Made by a program: the position numbers and the translations under genes. DNA of 64,000 nucleotides from Scleroderma bovista (taxonomy: Eukaryota > Basidiomycota > Agaricomycetes > Boletales > Sclerodermataceae). Location: positions 90,658 to 154,657 of the forward strand of contig JAYMGJ010000069.1 of assembly GCA_037178675.1 (NCBI GenBank), given 5' to 3'. The notes beneath the pieces are model-generated. The model saw only the letters and a program-made list of their open reading frames with translations, was not told the origin of the DNA and did not search any database. Positions 37,624 to 49,572 of this stretch are shown one piece after another (within the stretch, counting starts at the first letter, position 1; each line of letters opens with the position of its first letter).

Positions 37624-37814
37624 ACGCTACTCTCTTCTTATCTTAATATTCGATGAGGAGTGACGAGGGGGCTAGGGAACTCCCGAACATCTTCGATATG
37701 CACTTGAACATGCCATATGCCAATTGTATGTACGAGCTTCACCACACAGCATGAGACTCCAGGACATGGTCTCGAATACGCTACGACATGGGCCACCTGA
37801 GGCAAATGAACAAG

Positions 37815-39734
37815 TCAGTGCAACACATGCTTAATTGCTCCTAACAATATACATAGTGCAATTGAGACCATGGTGCTCATACTCAGAGTCGCCTTGATGA
37901 TTCTTTGGAGAGGTGTACCATGCCTGATATTGTCGCCTAGAACCTCTAGATCTATGTTGGATCCACGGGTCTGGTAAAATGTGAGGTCTAGCAGGACAGC
38001 AAGAAAATGAAAACCATCCAAGGCTGGCACTGGAAGCGTATTCACGAGATAGAGTGAAAGATTAATCAGTTTTAAGTACCTTGATCATCATGAGCGGTCA
38101 TCCATACAATTAGCAGAGAAAACTCACTCTAAGAAGTCAAGAGCGTAAGACAAGTGCTTGCTGGATATGAGTGGAATGCGTGACTTAAGTGTGCCAACTT
38201 GAACTAAAGCAGGATGGAACGTTCGCCACGAACCAGCTTATATCCGCTATGTTGCGCACCTTGTTCCCAGATCTCTTCCCGAGGCCCATTCCAAAGTACA
38301 ACTTCCTCTGCGCCATCCGAAAGGTTCAGTAACGTGATTCGCACCAGCTGCTGGCCGCGCTGCAGTGCTATGCAAGAAGAAGACGGTATACATCCCACTG
38401 AGGCATTACAGCGAGTGGGACTTCCTGTGAGGATTGGGACTGGATCTAAGCTATACAAATCGCTAGGCCGCTCCACCAATGTAAAGCAGAAGTGCCCATT
38501 TATGAAGGGACATTGAACTGAAGCTGAAAAATAAAACATATGAGGGAGCACATGCATGAATGGGGATTATGGCTGACTGGAGACATTTTCCAACACTGAA
38601 TTGTTCAGACACCAGCCTTGATTGACCATAGGAGCGACTGGGGCTAGCAAAAAGTCATCCCAAGCATGGCCCGTGGGTCCGTTTCCAATATTGTTCAGAA
38701 ACGTGTCGTCCAACCTCGTAACGATCGCACCAGAGGGTATATGATGTTGCAGAGGGGAGCTCTGTCGGACCTTAATTCAGGCAAGGGGAATATACGTGAG
38801 ACATCACGGACAGAATCAACCTCGACGACAACTCTTCCCAAACCCGAGATATCCTCGAACATGAGCCCTGAAAAAATGGTGCCTATTTTTGACCATGTGA
38901 CAAGATACAACAAACACCAAAAGACGAGATTGTGGAAACAACCAGCGGCTAGTATTCGCAAGCAATCGAACGAGGGTAGACCTTCTAGTCGGGCGGTTGG
39001 GAAAACAACAAAAGCCGAAGGGAGAATGACAGTAATGGAAACGCCTGAGAAGAGAATCGGCACGCGGCGCCTAATATGCAGGTCAACTCGCATGCTAGAG
39101 TGCTTTCCTCGTAACTTACAAGGCCGCAGCTATGGCATGTCCACCCTCGTGAACAATCTGGCAGACACACAGCGCCAGAAGGATAATCGGAAGATGGCTG
39201 AGCGGGACAGTTATTCCTGGTATCTGGGTTGTTCAGGACACCGATGGTAGTGTGCAGCGGGACTCAGGTGGAGGATATGAGACTTACAATGGGAGTAACG
39301 GACAATCCATCATTGTCAACCAGAGTGGAAACCCGACTGGGGTCATGTTTGAGACCTCGTCTAACCAGTGGATCGGGTGCACTGCTGCTTAGCGTCCTTG
39401 TCACGGACATGAACGAGTCCACCGTCGTCCACCACAGTAAGACGAGCGCAGTAATCATCCCAATGGCGGTCATAACACACCCTAAATCATAGAATTGCAG
39501 AAGGATTCTCTTCAGGAGACGACATTGCTCTGAAGAAAGGTCTTTGCATAGTCCGTCATGGAGTCCGTTGAAGGCATGAGTCTTGACGCGAAGATGCAGG
39601 TGTTTGACCTCGACCTCTACGATCGGTCTGCGTCCCTGTGACAATGGCAGGAGTGGTTTCGTGCGCTTGAACCAGTGTTTCACTCCGTAGACAGCCAACC
39701 AGAAGAGAGAGAGCCAGAGGACAAGACTTGTCAT
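37815..39734 (-). CDS. site-2 protease (S2P/MBTPS2 family, M50 intramembrane metalloprotease)
   Basis: The start is probably ATG 39734 (MTSLVLWLSLFWLAVYG), the stop TGA 37815-37817, and several introns lie between. An N-terminal transmembrane helix is followed by a lumenal/cytosolic segment, a hydrophobic stretch IPGITVPLSHLPIILLALCVCQIV leading into HEGGH (the zinc-binding HExxH, near 39140), a membrane segment GCFHNLVFWCLLYLV, a PDZ-like region (LMFEDISGLGRVVVEV), a Cys-rich region (CPFINGHFCF, CNASVGCIPSSSC) and LDGFHFLAVLLD with the third zinc-ligand Asp. This is the complete S2P signature. In fungi, S2P releases membrane-bound transcription factors such as SREBP (Sre1) under low oxygen or sterol. 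Head to head with LAS1. Confidence 0.9.
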
Positions 39735-39755
39735 TGATCCAAGTAGGATTGAGGC

Positions 39756-41513
39756 ATGCGTCTTCCGCGACGAGTTCCGTGGGCTCACCTCGGTGAACTG
39801 GAGCAGGTTTGCTCGTGGATTTTCACTAACGAGGAGGATATCGAAGCAAAAATACAAGCAGTCAACAGGGTACGTGGTTTCATGGTCTCTAGCTTAATCT
39901 TCTCATCATCCCTACTCGCTAGCTTTCTGCCTGGAAAGCTATTACTGCACTCCCCCATGCTCTGGAATCCACTCTAGCAATTCTGGTTGTACGGCTCCAG
40001 GATGTACCACCTCCAACCAAGCAGCCCTCATACACATCTTTGAACCTCCGTCAGGCCTATGCGTCTGCAATCATTCGCATGGTGAACGGGCTGGTTGATC
40101 CACTCCAAGTAGGGGCCTTTGCAAGGTCCATCGCCTCCATTGCCGTGCAGCTCGGTCTACCGTCCTGGCTTGTCGAACTCAGACATGCTGCAACCCACGA
40201 AGATTTGCCCAGCCTTGAACTGCTCAGAGAAGCAGCCCGAGAGGTAAAGTGACCCATGTAATATCTCATCCGTCAGTTGCATTTAGTTTTGTTGCCCGTC
40301 GTCTTAGTCTCTCGCTTGGCTCTTCCACAACTACTTCCAGCCGACTTTGAATCCCTCCGCTCCCCTGCCTCCTTCGATGCCGTTGCGACCGGTGGCGCCG
40401 CTGCTGAAATCGTACAAGGTCATAATGAAAACTGTCACACGAGATGCGTCATTGCGAAAGCGACAGCAAGCTGACATAGACACCATCATACGCGACATTG
40501 AACGATGGATAGCAGAAGCAAGGGTGTCAGTAGACCTCACCAACGTTCTCGCATGGGGAGTCGACGAACACTCGGGCGAGGATGGAGGTTATACCAGAGA
40601 TAGGGGTGCGCTTGAGGTATTTTGCGATGCTCTTCTAGATACAGGTGCAATTGTCCCGTTGGCGAGAAAGTAAGCAACTTGGTGTCGGGTTGGTGTTTAC
40701 TGATGTCCCACAGGAAACGACATGCCCCCCCAGAGCCATACCTACCAACGGCGGCTTCCATCGCCGTATGGGGTCCGCTACTCAACCAACTTCGGGACCA
40801 CCACGCATTCTTCCCCCCGGTATTTGTCAGTCGAGCGATTTCCAAATTGTTGGGAAGTTCGATACCACCAGATTCTGAGATGAGCGCGGTGAACATGGAG
40901 GTCGAAGATTCGCCCAGGGATACTACCTACGACGAATACCTTGCAAGATGGGTCGCTTGGGCGATCCAAACTTGGGAGGATTCCTCTGGAAGTGAGAATT
41001 ACCTCAGGAAAGAACTATTCCTTTCGCTTTCGCCGTCCTTGGTACCAGGAAAATCCGCCAAGGCGGATAAAACTAAAATGTAAGCTATCAAGCTTGGTCG
41101 TTGACTTTACCTGACGAACATGCTTCCAGATTGACTACACTATTACAAGCCACGGTGTCGGGTTTCAAAGATTTAGAAACAGCTGCCGAACTCCTCATTG
41201 CCACTGCAAAGGCTAACCCAGTCGAGGTAAGAACCTTTCACTCTGCTTTCGAGCATCATGCAAATTACTGCAGCAGGTATGGAATATGGACGATCTCGCT
41301 CAAATGAACCGTCGCCTGGAAATTCTATCGTCGTATGATATTGCTATGGAGGAAAGCGACCAAAACTCGGTGGCTGCTACTGCTTCCCTTGAAAATCCTT
41401 CGGTAGCTCAAACAGGGGGTTGGACGCTACTGGATGCTCAAAGTGGCTGGGAACCATGTCCCATTGGAGTTTATTATCACAGGCGAGGAGTGTGTGAAGA
41501 TGTCCCAATGTAA
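39756..41513 (+). CDS. LAS1: LAS1 pre-rRNA (ITS2) endonuclease
   Basis: Exons: 39756-39869, 39923-40243, 40308-40669, 40714-41079, 41130-41226 and 41277-41513; phases agree, 498 residues. The HEPN nuclease domain is at the N-terminus: LPRRVPWAHLGELEQVCSWIF, NLRQAYASAIIRMVNGLVDPLQ, GLPSWLVELRHAATHEDLPSL, where RHAATH is the RxxxxH catalytic motif of the HEPN fold. The C-terminus has GWEPCPIGVYY, a typical LAS1 motif. LAS1 with Grc3 cuts ITS2 between 5.8S and 25S rRNA. Neighbouring UTP22, MTR4 and eL38 belong to the same broad process, probably by chance co-location. Confidence 0.93.
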
Positions 41514-41614
41514 ACATAGATACGTATGCGTACGCAAGGTTCGTGAAGCAGGTGGAGACACGAGCTACAGCAGCGCGGACACACCCGTTGTGAGTATAAC
41601 GTCAGAGGGCAATT

Positions 41615-42382
41615 CTACATGATGACACAGCACGAGTTTTGCTGGATGAATGTCAGGGTTGGCGTCGGTTACATGCATATAAGAAAGATAGACGGACCTT
41701 CTTGGCGGTCTTGTAGAACATCTTACTCTGAGTAGATAATGCGTTGGATCTTTCTACAAGATTGTCGAGCTTCTCTCCACGTTGAAGAACTGACTCTATG
41801 GTCTTGTGCTAAAGAGTGCCACTATAAGTGCATCATGGAGCCGGTCATCCAGGGCACGCACCAGAACGATCTTCGTCTCGTCCAGCTCCTGCTGTACTCT
41901 CATAATGGCATCTGCCTGCCGTGGATCTTGATACTTAGTTAGGTAAGTCTGAATATCCGGGAAAGAGATGGAGGCGGGGTTGGAGTACGACGACTGTGGA
42001 ACTTTGGCAGAAAACTCATCCAGGATCTTGGTTAGGAGGGAGAAAGCAGGCCGCACGGGGTATTCTTGGTCAGTGATAATGATGGCTGCGGGCGACACGT
42101 ATGAGGTGGTGAGATACAAGGTAGAAAGTGGACAACAAACCGACCTGCAAGTTGCTCTGCTCCACCACGGTTGTATACATGGGCGGTATAATTGTTCTCC
42201 TGTACGCTCTGTCGCTGGCCCTGACTTGTTCTCTCGATGACTGTCTTGGAGAAGAATGTCAGGAATTCAGATACGGAGCCCCGTTGGTAGAACGAAAAGC
42301 TGGATAGGTCGACTGCAGAACTGAGGACCGTGCTGGGTGACGACGGGGGTGCATGGGCGATAGACAGCGAGTAGACCTTCAT
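41615..42382 (-). CDS. YKT6: YKT6 longin-type R-SNARE
   Basis: Start ATG 42382 ([13 protein letters not shown]), stop TAG 41615-41617. Several introns are present, including one just before the last exon, which encodes only QNSCCVIM. The longin domain contains [36 protein letters not shown], and [18 protein letters not shown]. The SNARE motif is [14 protein letters not shown] then [20 protein letters not shown] with the zero-layer Arg. It ends CCVIM, a palmitoylation Cys plus farnesylated CAAX box, as in all Ykt6. It mediates fusion in ER-Golgi, vacuole and autophagosome traffic. Convergent with LAS1, 101 bp apart. Confidence 0.96.
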
Positions 42383-42754
42383 TATTGCTGGTGTTCGTGG
42401 TTGGAAGGAACTAAAAGACACAGCCACAGCGACCCATCCTCCTAACCAGAGTTATTCCTCAGGCAGATGCCAGTGACATGGCCCTCTGACTAGTACTTGA
42501 TGATAGACCCAAGCAATGATTCTTCAATACGATTCTACTGTGACTCAAAGACCGTGGCTTGCTGTTCTTCACGCTCCCGCGGGTTGCCCGTGCCCCCCAT
42601 GTTCCGCCAGTCAGTGAAATAATTGTACGTTCAAACATATTTGAATTTCCGAACATTCCAGCATTGTTGCCTGACCAGAACTTGTTGTATGATTCTAGGG
42701 CCAGTCCTTCCCAGAATGCTATATGTAATTCATTGTAGGTCCTGCCCAGGTTTG

Positions 42755-45700
42755 CCCCGTTCTTCTCATTCACATGGCCCAGCACGTGTTTGGCATGCTT
42801 GCACTGTTGCAGCCAGCTGGTCTTGCTTAGCACCTGCATTCTCCACGACACTTGTTCACCAGTACCATCCATCGCTCTTAACGCAGACTAGGTCGAAGAC
42901 ACATGTCTACCTGCCAGACTTGCGGTGAATCTTTTACTGATAAGAAGGCTTTGCGTAGCGTCAGTTCCCATATCCGCTCCCGTTTCAGGCGGCCCTTCCT
43001 CCTGAATAGCACTGACCTACCGATCTCCATCCTACACAGCACAAAAAGGCCACACATCCACCCGTCCGACGTTGCCTTCAGTGCAATAAGGAGTTCACTA
43101 CTAAGAAGGCTCTGCGCACGCACAAAGCTGCAGAACACCAACAACGGTGTGTCGTATGTAGCAAGTCGTTTGCCTCGCAGGAAGCGGTTCAGAGCCATCG
43201 GAGGGCCAAACATCCGCCACAGAGAAACGATGTCACTAGCTCAGTCCAATTCCCCATCAGTGCAGTGCAGAACCCACCCCAACCTGAGTACAAATGCGAT
43301 AAATGTAATGTAGCATTGCGCTCTCTTGAACGGTTGGCACGCCACCAACAGGAGGTGCATAACAAAGTCAAATGTGATCACTGCCCTCGTATGTTCAAAA
43401 ACATCGCAGCCCGGGATGCCCACCGAGCCCAAAAACATCCTACGCACCCTTGTGATTCTTGTGATTGGGTCTTCGCTACGCTGGAGACGCTGGAGCAGCA
43501 CAAGAGGGACACACACATCCTCTGTTGCCATTATTAATTCCCTACTGATGCTCTACGGTATCAGCACGAACTCACCCAACATCCCATTCACAAGCGAGAC
43601 TTATACCGACAAGCATATAATCCCACAGGATCATTGGCCATAAAACGATATGCGTTGCCCGTTGCATTTACCCTTCATGGTTCCGAGGAGCATCCCCCTT
43701 TCTGTAGCCTGTCTGCGGCTGGTGCTTCCCCATCGGCCTCGTCCTCCAAATCGTCCTGCGTATCATCAGGATCTAATCTACCCGGATTAGAGTCTCGCGC
43801 AGATACGAAATCTTGGATGTCGATGACAGACGTTTGGTTGTCTGAGGAGGCCTCCCGCGCTCGTAACACCACTTCTGCTGTCTATGACAGTCTGAACGAT
43901 CTACCAAGGGCTGGCGCTGTCGACGACCTCCGAGTCGAGTACAAGTGCGATCAATGTAACGTCGCACTGCGTTCCCCTGAACGGTTGGCACGACACCAAC
44001 AGGAAGTACACATCAAATTCAAATGTAACCACTGCGATCACAGATTCAAATACCTTGAAGGTAGGAATCAACATGAAGTGGCAAAACATCCCTCTACACA
44101 CGAATGCGAGCAATGCGACAACATCTTCCCTTCAACCGAACTACTGGCTGCACATAACCGGGATATACATCGCTCATTCAAATGTGACCACTGTGAAAAC
44201 ATTTTCCAATCAATCGAAGAGCGAGATCAACACCAAACAGGACACCTCACTCACCATTGCGACTCTTGTGACTGGGCTTTCTACACATTGGAGGCACTGG
44301 AGCAGCACAAGAGGGATGGGCACGACTTCTATTGCCGTTACTGCGGCCTTTACTTCGCTGTTGTTTTCCTCCGAGATCAACACGAATACCTCACTCACAA
44401 ATGCCAACTTAATTCGGAGTCACCATCACGACACAAGGAAGCTAGCCACTCCCTACCCGCATTCGCGAACCAAGTTCCCATGTGTCGTTCGGCTTCTGGT
44501 AGTTCTAGTTTGTCTGTGGGTGATGCTTCATCGTTATCCTCACCCTTCACGCTTCATCAATCCGATTCGTCGACCGACTCTGATGCAGGCTGGTTGGAGT
44601 CTCGATCGGCTTCGGAATCGCGGGTAGCTGTAGAGAAGAACCTTGAGCTGTCTGAGGATATCTCCCCTGCGGTGTCTAATGGTATGTAGCCGCTTTATAC
44701 ATTATTCCTAAGTATTGACGACATCCCCAGCCTGCAGAATTCCCGAAAATGAACCAGACAACCACTATGACATGCCTGATGTTCACTCTGGTCCGAACTG
44801 TGTCAGCCCGGATGAACATCAGGCTGTACATACTTGTCCGTCCTGTCGATGCATTTTTGAATCTGAAGAGGATCGTCAAATCCATGAATGCAACTCGTCC
44901 CGAAAGAGGGAGATCCCAATTCACTGCCGGTTTTGCTACAGTCAGTTCGAAGATGAAGCATCCCTCCAGCAACACTTGACAGAGAGGATCTCGATAACTT
45001 GTGATAAGTGTAACTTACAGTTCTGCTCTGATTTCATACTCCAAGATCATATCGAGACTCACCCGACGTGCCGTAAGTGTGGTCAATCATTCACTCACGA
45101 GTCTGAGCTCTACCAAGTATGTTCTACATCTCAACTCGACGGAAATGTGTTGACACGATACCTTCTGCCATATAGCATATAGAGGACCAACATCCAATTG
45201 TGGTGTGTTGGGACTGCGATGGTGCGATAATTTCCGAGGACAGTTTGGAGCTACATTGCGCTACGGAACATCCTCCGTGCACAATCTGTGGCGCTAGAAT
45301 GATATCATCCGACGCTCTACTTGAGGTTTGTAGAAGTTTTCGTCGAAGAAGCATGCTCACAGTCCAGACACAGCATATTAATGAGGAGCATCCGGGAATG
45401 CACACTATGATTGAACACCTCTTGGACCCTGTGGATACCCAGAACACCTTCGAGTTACATCAGAGTGATTTCTTGAATAGAGATGACAATGAGATGAGTA
45501 GTGACGGTGCAGAGGTCAGTCCTGTGCTTCACGATGACAAAAACAACAGCTTAGAGCCATTTTAGTCCAAAGAAAACGGCACCTCAGAGCATCGTGACGC
45601 AACTCATACTAAGCTAGATACAGAGGAGAGCGTTCGCGGTCTTCACGATGTTACAGGGCAGAATCGTATTGTGTCGGTTAGTCCTACTCCATTGCAATTT

Positions 45701-45950
45701 GACATATCGCTGGGGCTTATATCCATATTAGCCTGTGCACACCGATATGGAGGGGCAACTGGTTCGCCCGCCACGTATTCGTCCAACACTGATTCTATCC
45801 GTTACTTTCTGTTTGAGTGTCGTGTATTTTTACTTTTCTTGATGTTCATGTATGAAAATAGTATCTCTTTTTTTGTAATATTTTTTCCCAATCTTCACCA
45901 TTGTAAGGTAAAGATGCTATGGTGCATGCCATACTCTTGTGGACTTACTA
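42755..45950 (+). repeat. tandem segmental duplication, copy A
   Basis: Similarity to copy B (about 46825-49390) begins upstream of the zinc-finger start codon (shared 'cttctcattcacatgg', 'cacctgcattctccacgac', 'ccatccatcgctctta') and extends past the gene (shared 'agtatctc', 'tttgtaatatt', 'agatgctat.' and a common 'gtggacttt'-like end). The copies share all intron positions. Copy A is longer because B lacks part of the middle fingers. Confidence 0.8.
42903..45565 (+). pseudogene. multi-C2H2 zinc-finger gene, copy A, interrupted by one stop
   Basis: Exon 42903-42959 and exon 43040 onward give an N-terminal finger CQTCGESFTDKKALRSHKKATH, then more C2H2 fingers: CLQCNKEFTTKKALRTHKAAEH, CVVCSKSFASQEAVQSHRRAKH, CDKCNVALRSLERLARHQQEVH, CDHCPRMFKNIAARDAHRAQKH, CDSCDWVFATLETLEQHKRDTH. 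A TAA at 43535-43537 follows CCHY. In copy B the same place reads CHYCTCQFLTDALRYQH; A has lost 9 nt in frame, which creates the stop and removes a Cys pair. The same frame continues open to 44681 through at least five further fingers, then exon 44731-45118 and terminal exons to TAG 45563-45565 (PDEHQAVHTCPSC, CDKCNLQFCSDFILQDHIETH, CRKCGQSFTHES, CTICGARM). Everything except that one codon is coding-like, so it may be a very recent loss, two separate proteins, or a site of readthrough. Confidence 0.7.
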
Positions 45951-45974
45951 TGGAAATGGGAATAGCCTAATGGG

Positions 45975-46629
45975 CTACACAGGCACGTTGTTCATGGTCG
46001 CGTCGACCTGGTTGAAGGGAGAACGAATGACGACGAGGGAACGTGAAGGACGGGGGGGTGGCTGACGCAGCTTCATGCATGATGGTGGGATGGGATGTCT
46101 TCTCCATCGTCGTCCTGGCGAGATCATGGCAAGTGTACGTGTTTGCTTGTGTAATTGCATGACCTGCGCCTGGACGCATGTTAGCGTACAACGGATATGG
46201 ACCACCAACCGTGTAGAATTTACCGCCAATATTGAATTTTTCTCCACCAGGACCAGCTCCATGACCAGCGCTGCCCCACACGACGCGGTCGAGCCAGATG
46301 ATAGTGGAGTTGGAGGACGAACTGTGCTTGACTGGTTCTGAACGAGCACGACTGAATGGGAAGTGTGCAGGAAGAGATGATTGGCGACTTAGGGGAGCAT
46401 TGTCGTTGTTGTCGGCGTCGAATGAGGCCCAACAAGGTGCGGAGGTTCAAACGTTCACGTTCGGGTAGATCTCTTCCAGTATGATTTCTTCATCACTGTC
46501 GAGGGTACGAAGCCCAGTAATCGGAAAATCTTCACCAACATCCCTGACCGTTGCACGCCGCGATGGGTTATGGGGCTGAAGATGGTTTAATCATCATATA
46601 GAACTGACTGAAAGTGCGGTACTTACCAT
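45975..46629 (-). pseudogene. truncated copy of an unknown gene family
   Basis: Reads on the minus strand from ATG 46629 with a first intron (gtaagtaccgcac ... cttcag), then PHNPSRRATVRDVGEDFPITGLRTLDSDEE, LEEIYPNVN, a frame break near 46450, AHFPFSRARSEPVKHSSSS, WGSAGHGAGPGGEKFNIGGK then FYTVGGPYPLYANMRPG and AGHAITQANTYTCHDLAR. It matches the start of the longer locus at 56910 (+), including promoter, first intron and the DEE/A..LLEEIYPNV segment, but covers only about the first 180 residues. I do not recognise the family. Confidence 0.55.
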
Positions 46630-46684
46630 GACGGCCTCAAAGATGCAATTGAACAAGCGGGACAACAGCAGGAGGTGGGCAACG

Positions 46685-46741
46685 CACAAAGCCTGCTAAG
46701 TATGCAAAGCAACATGCTTGACATGCTTCGCAGGCTTTGCA
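46685..46741. repeat. imperfect inverted repeat (hairpin)
   Basis: Arms 46685-46704 and 46722-46741 are complementary at 16 of 20 positions (core AAAGCCTGC / GCAGGCTTT), with a 17-nt spacer. It lies between the minus-strand truncated copy and zinc-finger copy B, close to the left end of the duplicated segment. Possible transposon footprint or terminator-like hairpin; function unknown. Confidence 0.4.
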
Positions 46742-46824
46742 TATTGGTTACTACAAGTTGCATAGTAAGGTTGAGCCTCCATTGCAATTTTCCCACACTA
46801 ATACCCTGCTCTTTGTCTGCTGTG

Positions 46825-49390
46825 CGTCCTTCTCATTCACATGGAAGCACCGAGGCCCAGCATGTGTTTGGCCGCACGATTGCATGCTGGTCCTGCTCTG
46901 GCAGCACCTGCATTCTCCACGACACTGTTCACCAACACCATCCATCGCTCTTAACACAGACCACCTTGATTGTACGTCGAAGAATTCACATGTTTACCTG
47001 CAAGACTTGTGGTAAATCTTTCGCGGATAAGAATGCCTTGCGTAGCGTCAGTTCCCATTTGCGCCCCCGTTGCAGGCGGTCGCTCCTCCTGAATGGTACT
47101 GACCTACCGACCTCCATCCTACACAGCACAAAAAGGCCAAACACCCACGCATCCGACTTTGCCGTTATTGCAATAAGAAATTCACTAGTAAGAAGACTCT
47201 GCGTGCGCACAAAGCTGCCGAACACCCACAGCGGTGCTTCGTATGTGGCAAGTCATTTGCTTCAGGGGAAGCGGCTCGAAGCCATCGGATGGCCAAACAC
47301 CCGCCACAGAGTGCAGTGCAGAACCCTTCCCAACCTGTGTACAAATGCGATAAATGCAATGTCGCATTGCGCTCTCTTGGACGATTGACACGACACCAAC
47401 AGAAGGCGCATAAAGTCAAAGTCAAATGTGGCCACTGCACTCGCACGTTCAAAAGTATCGCAGCCCTGGATTCCCACCAAGCCGCAAAACATCCCCTCCG
47501 TTGCCATTATTGTACTTGTCAATTCCTTACTGATGCCCTGCGGTATCAGCACGAACTCACTCAACATCCCATTCACGAGCGAGACTCATACCAGCAAGCA
47601 TATAATCCCGCAGATTTGTTGGCGATCAGACAATATGCCTTGCCCGTTGCACTTTCCCATCATGATTCCGAGGAGCATTCCTCTTCCTGTAGCTCGTCTG
47701 AAGCTGGTGCTTCCTCTTCGGCCTCGGCCTCTAATTCATCCTGCGTATCATCAGGATCCAAGCCACCCAGTGACTACAGATTAGAGCCTCGCTCCCTTCA
47801 CCGGGTGCAATCATTACCCGCACTCACGAACCAAGTTCCCATGTGTCATTCGGCTTCTGGTAGTTCTAGTTTGTCTGTGACTGACGCTTTGTCATTGCCC
47901 TCACCCTTCATGTTACATCAATCCGATTCGTCGACTGACTCTGATGCAGGCCAGCTGGAGTCTCGATCGGCCTCGGAATTGCGGGTGACTATGGAGACGA
48001 ACCTTGAGCTGTCTGGTGATATCTCTTACGCTCATGAAGCCTCTCCTACGGTGTCTAATGGTACGTAGCCACTTTATATATATTATTCCCAAGTGTCGAC
48101 GACATCCCCAGCCTGCAGAATTCCCGAAAATGAACCAGCCAACTGCTATGTTATGCCTGATGTTTATTCTGGTCCGAACTGTGTCAGTCCAGATGAACAT
48201 CAGGCTGTACATACTTGTCCATCCTGTCAATGGGTCTTTGATTCTGAAGAGGGTCGTCAAGTTCATGAATGTAATTCGTCCCGAAAGAGGGAGATCCCAA
48301 TTCACTGCCAGTTTTGCTATGGTCAGTTCGAAGATGAAGCATCCCTCCAGCAACACTTGACAGAGAGGATCTCGATAACTTGTGATAAGTGTAACTTACA
48401 GTTCTGCTCTGATTTCATACTCCAAGATCATATCGAGACTCACCCGACGTGCCGTAAGTGTGGTCAATCATTCACTCACGAGTCTGAGCTCTACCAAGTA
48501 TGTTCTGCACTTTAACTCGACGGAAACGTGTTGACACAATACCTTCTGTCATATAGCATACAGATGACCAACATCCAATTGTGGTGTGTTGGGACTGCGA
48601 TGGTGCGATGATTTCCGAGGACAGTTTGGAGCTGCATCGTGCTACGGAACATCCTCCATGCACAACCTGTGGCGCTAGAATGAGAACATCCGACGCTCTA
48701 CTTGAGGTTTGTAGAAGTCTTCGTCGAAGAAGCATACTCACAATCCAGACACAGCATATTAACGAGGAGCATCCGGAAAAGCATATTATAACTGGACATA
48801 TCTTGGACCCTGTGGATACCCAGAACACTCTCGAATTGCATCAAAGTGGCTTCTCGAATAGAGATAACATTGGGATGGATGGTGACGATGCAGAGGTCGG
48901 TCATATACTTTGTGATGACAAAAACAACAGCTTAGAGTCATTTCAGTCCAAAGAAAACGGCACCTCAGAGCATCCTGATGCAACTTCTGGTCATGCTAAG
49001 CTAGATAGGACAGAGGAGAACGTTCGCGGTCTTCACGATGTTACAGGGCAGAATCTCATTGCGTCGGTTAGTCCCGTTCTATTCAGATATCGCTGTGGCT
49101 TATATCCATATCAGCCCGTGCACACTGATATGGAGGAGGGGAAGCTGGTTCATCTGCCACGTATTCGTTCATCACTGATTCTGACCTTTTCTCTCGGTCT
49201 GAGTTTCGTTTATTTTTGCTTTTCTTGAGGTTCGTGTATCTTGGAGCTTCCTTCTGAATTGTAGATCATGCACCATGATTGTATGAAACTAGTATCTCGC
49301 TCTTTTTTTTTGTAATATTGTTTCACAATCTTCTCCCTTGCGAGTGGCGATATTGAAGATGCTATGATGCGTCAACATAGTCATGTGGAT
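46825..49390 (+). repeat. tandem segmental duplication, copy B
   Basis: Direct repeat of about 42755-45950, in the same orientation and about 4.1 kb further on. It lacks about 0.6 kb of copy A corresponding to about 43790-44440 (several zinc fingers). The terminal exons (about 48112-48497) are almost identical to copy A at the base level, so the duplication is recent or the ends are still converting. Confidence 0.8.
46990..49228 (+). CDS. multi-C2H2 zinc-finger protein, copy B
   Basis: Exons: 46990-47046, 47127-48060, 48112-48497, 48557-48706 and about 48749-49228; phases agree and the frame is intact (the 42-nt gap 48707-48748 may be read through). Fingers: CKTCGKSFADKNALRSHKKAKH, CRYCNKKFTSKKTLRAHKAAEH, CFVCGKSFASGEAARSHRMAKH, CDKCNVALRSLGRLTRHQQKAH, CGHCTRTFKSIAALDSHQAAKH, CHYCTCQFLTDALRYQHELTQH, then a long Ser-rich linker, then CPSCQWVFDSEEGRQVH, CQFCYGQFEDEASLQQH, CDKCNLQFCSDFILQDHIETH, CRKCGQSFTHES, CWDCDGAMISEDSLELH, CTTCGARM. 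At least ten fingers in an irregular arrangement, with no accessory domain. Presumed nuclear nucleic-acid-binding protein. Confidence 0.75.
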
Positions 49391-49572
49391 TTTATGCGAG
49401 TAGATTGGCCGGCCCCGTCATTATGTAATCATGTCTTCCCGTTTGTCTCCGTATTGAGGTGCTGCTGAACAACTTCCCTTAAACATTCTCTTTTGTGAGT
49501 GCCCTTCGGACCGTGAGTTGCTTGCATTTTCATAAAAACGCTCAATACTTCAACAGTCCATTGGTAGTTGAG

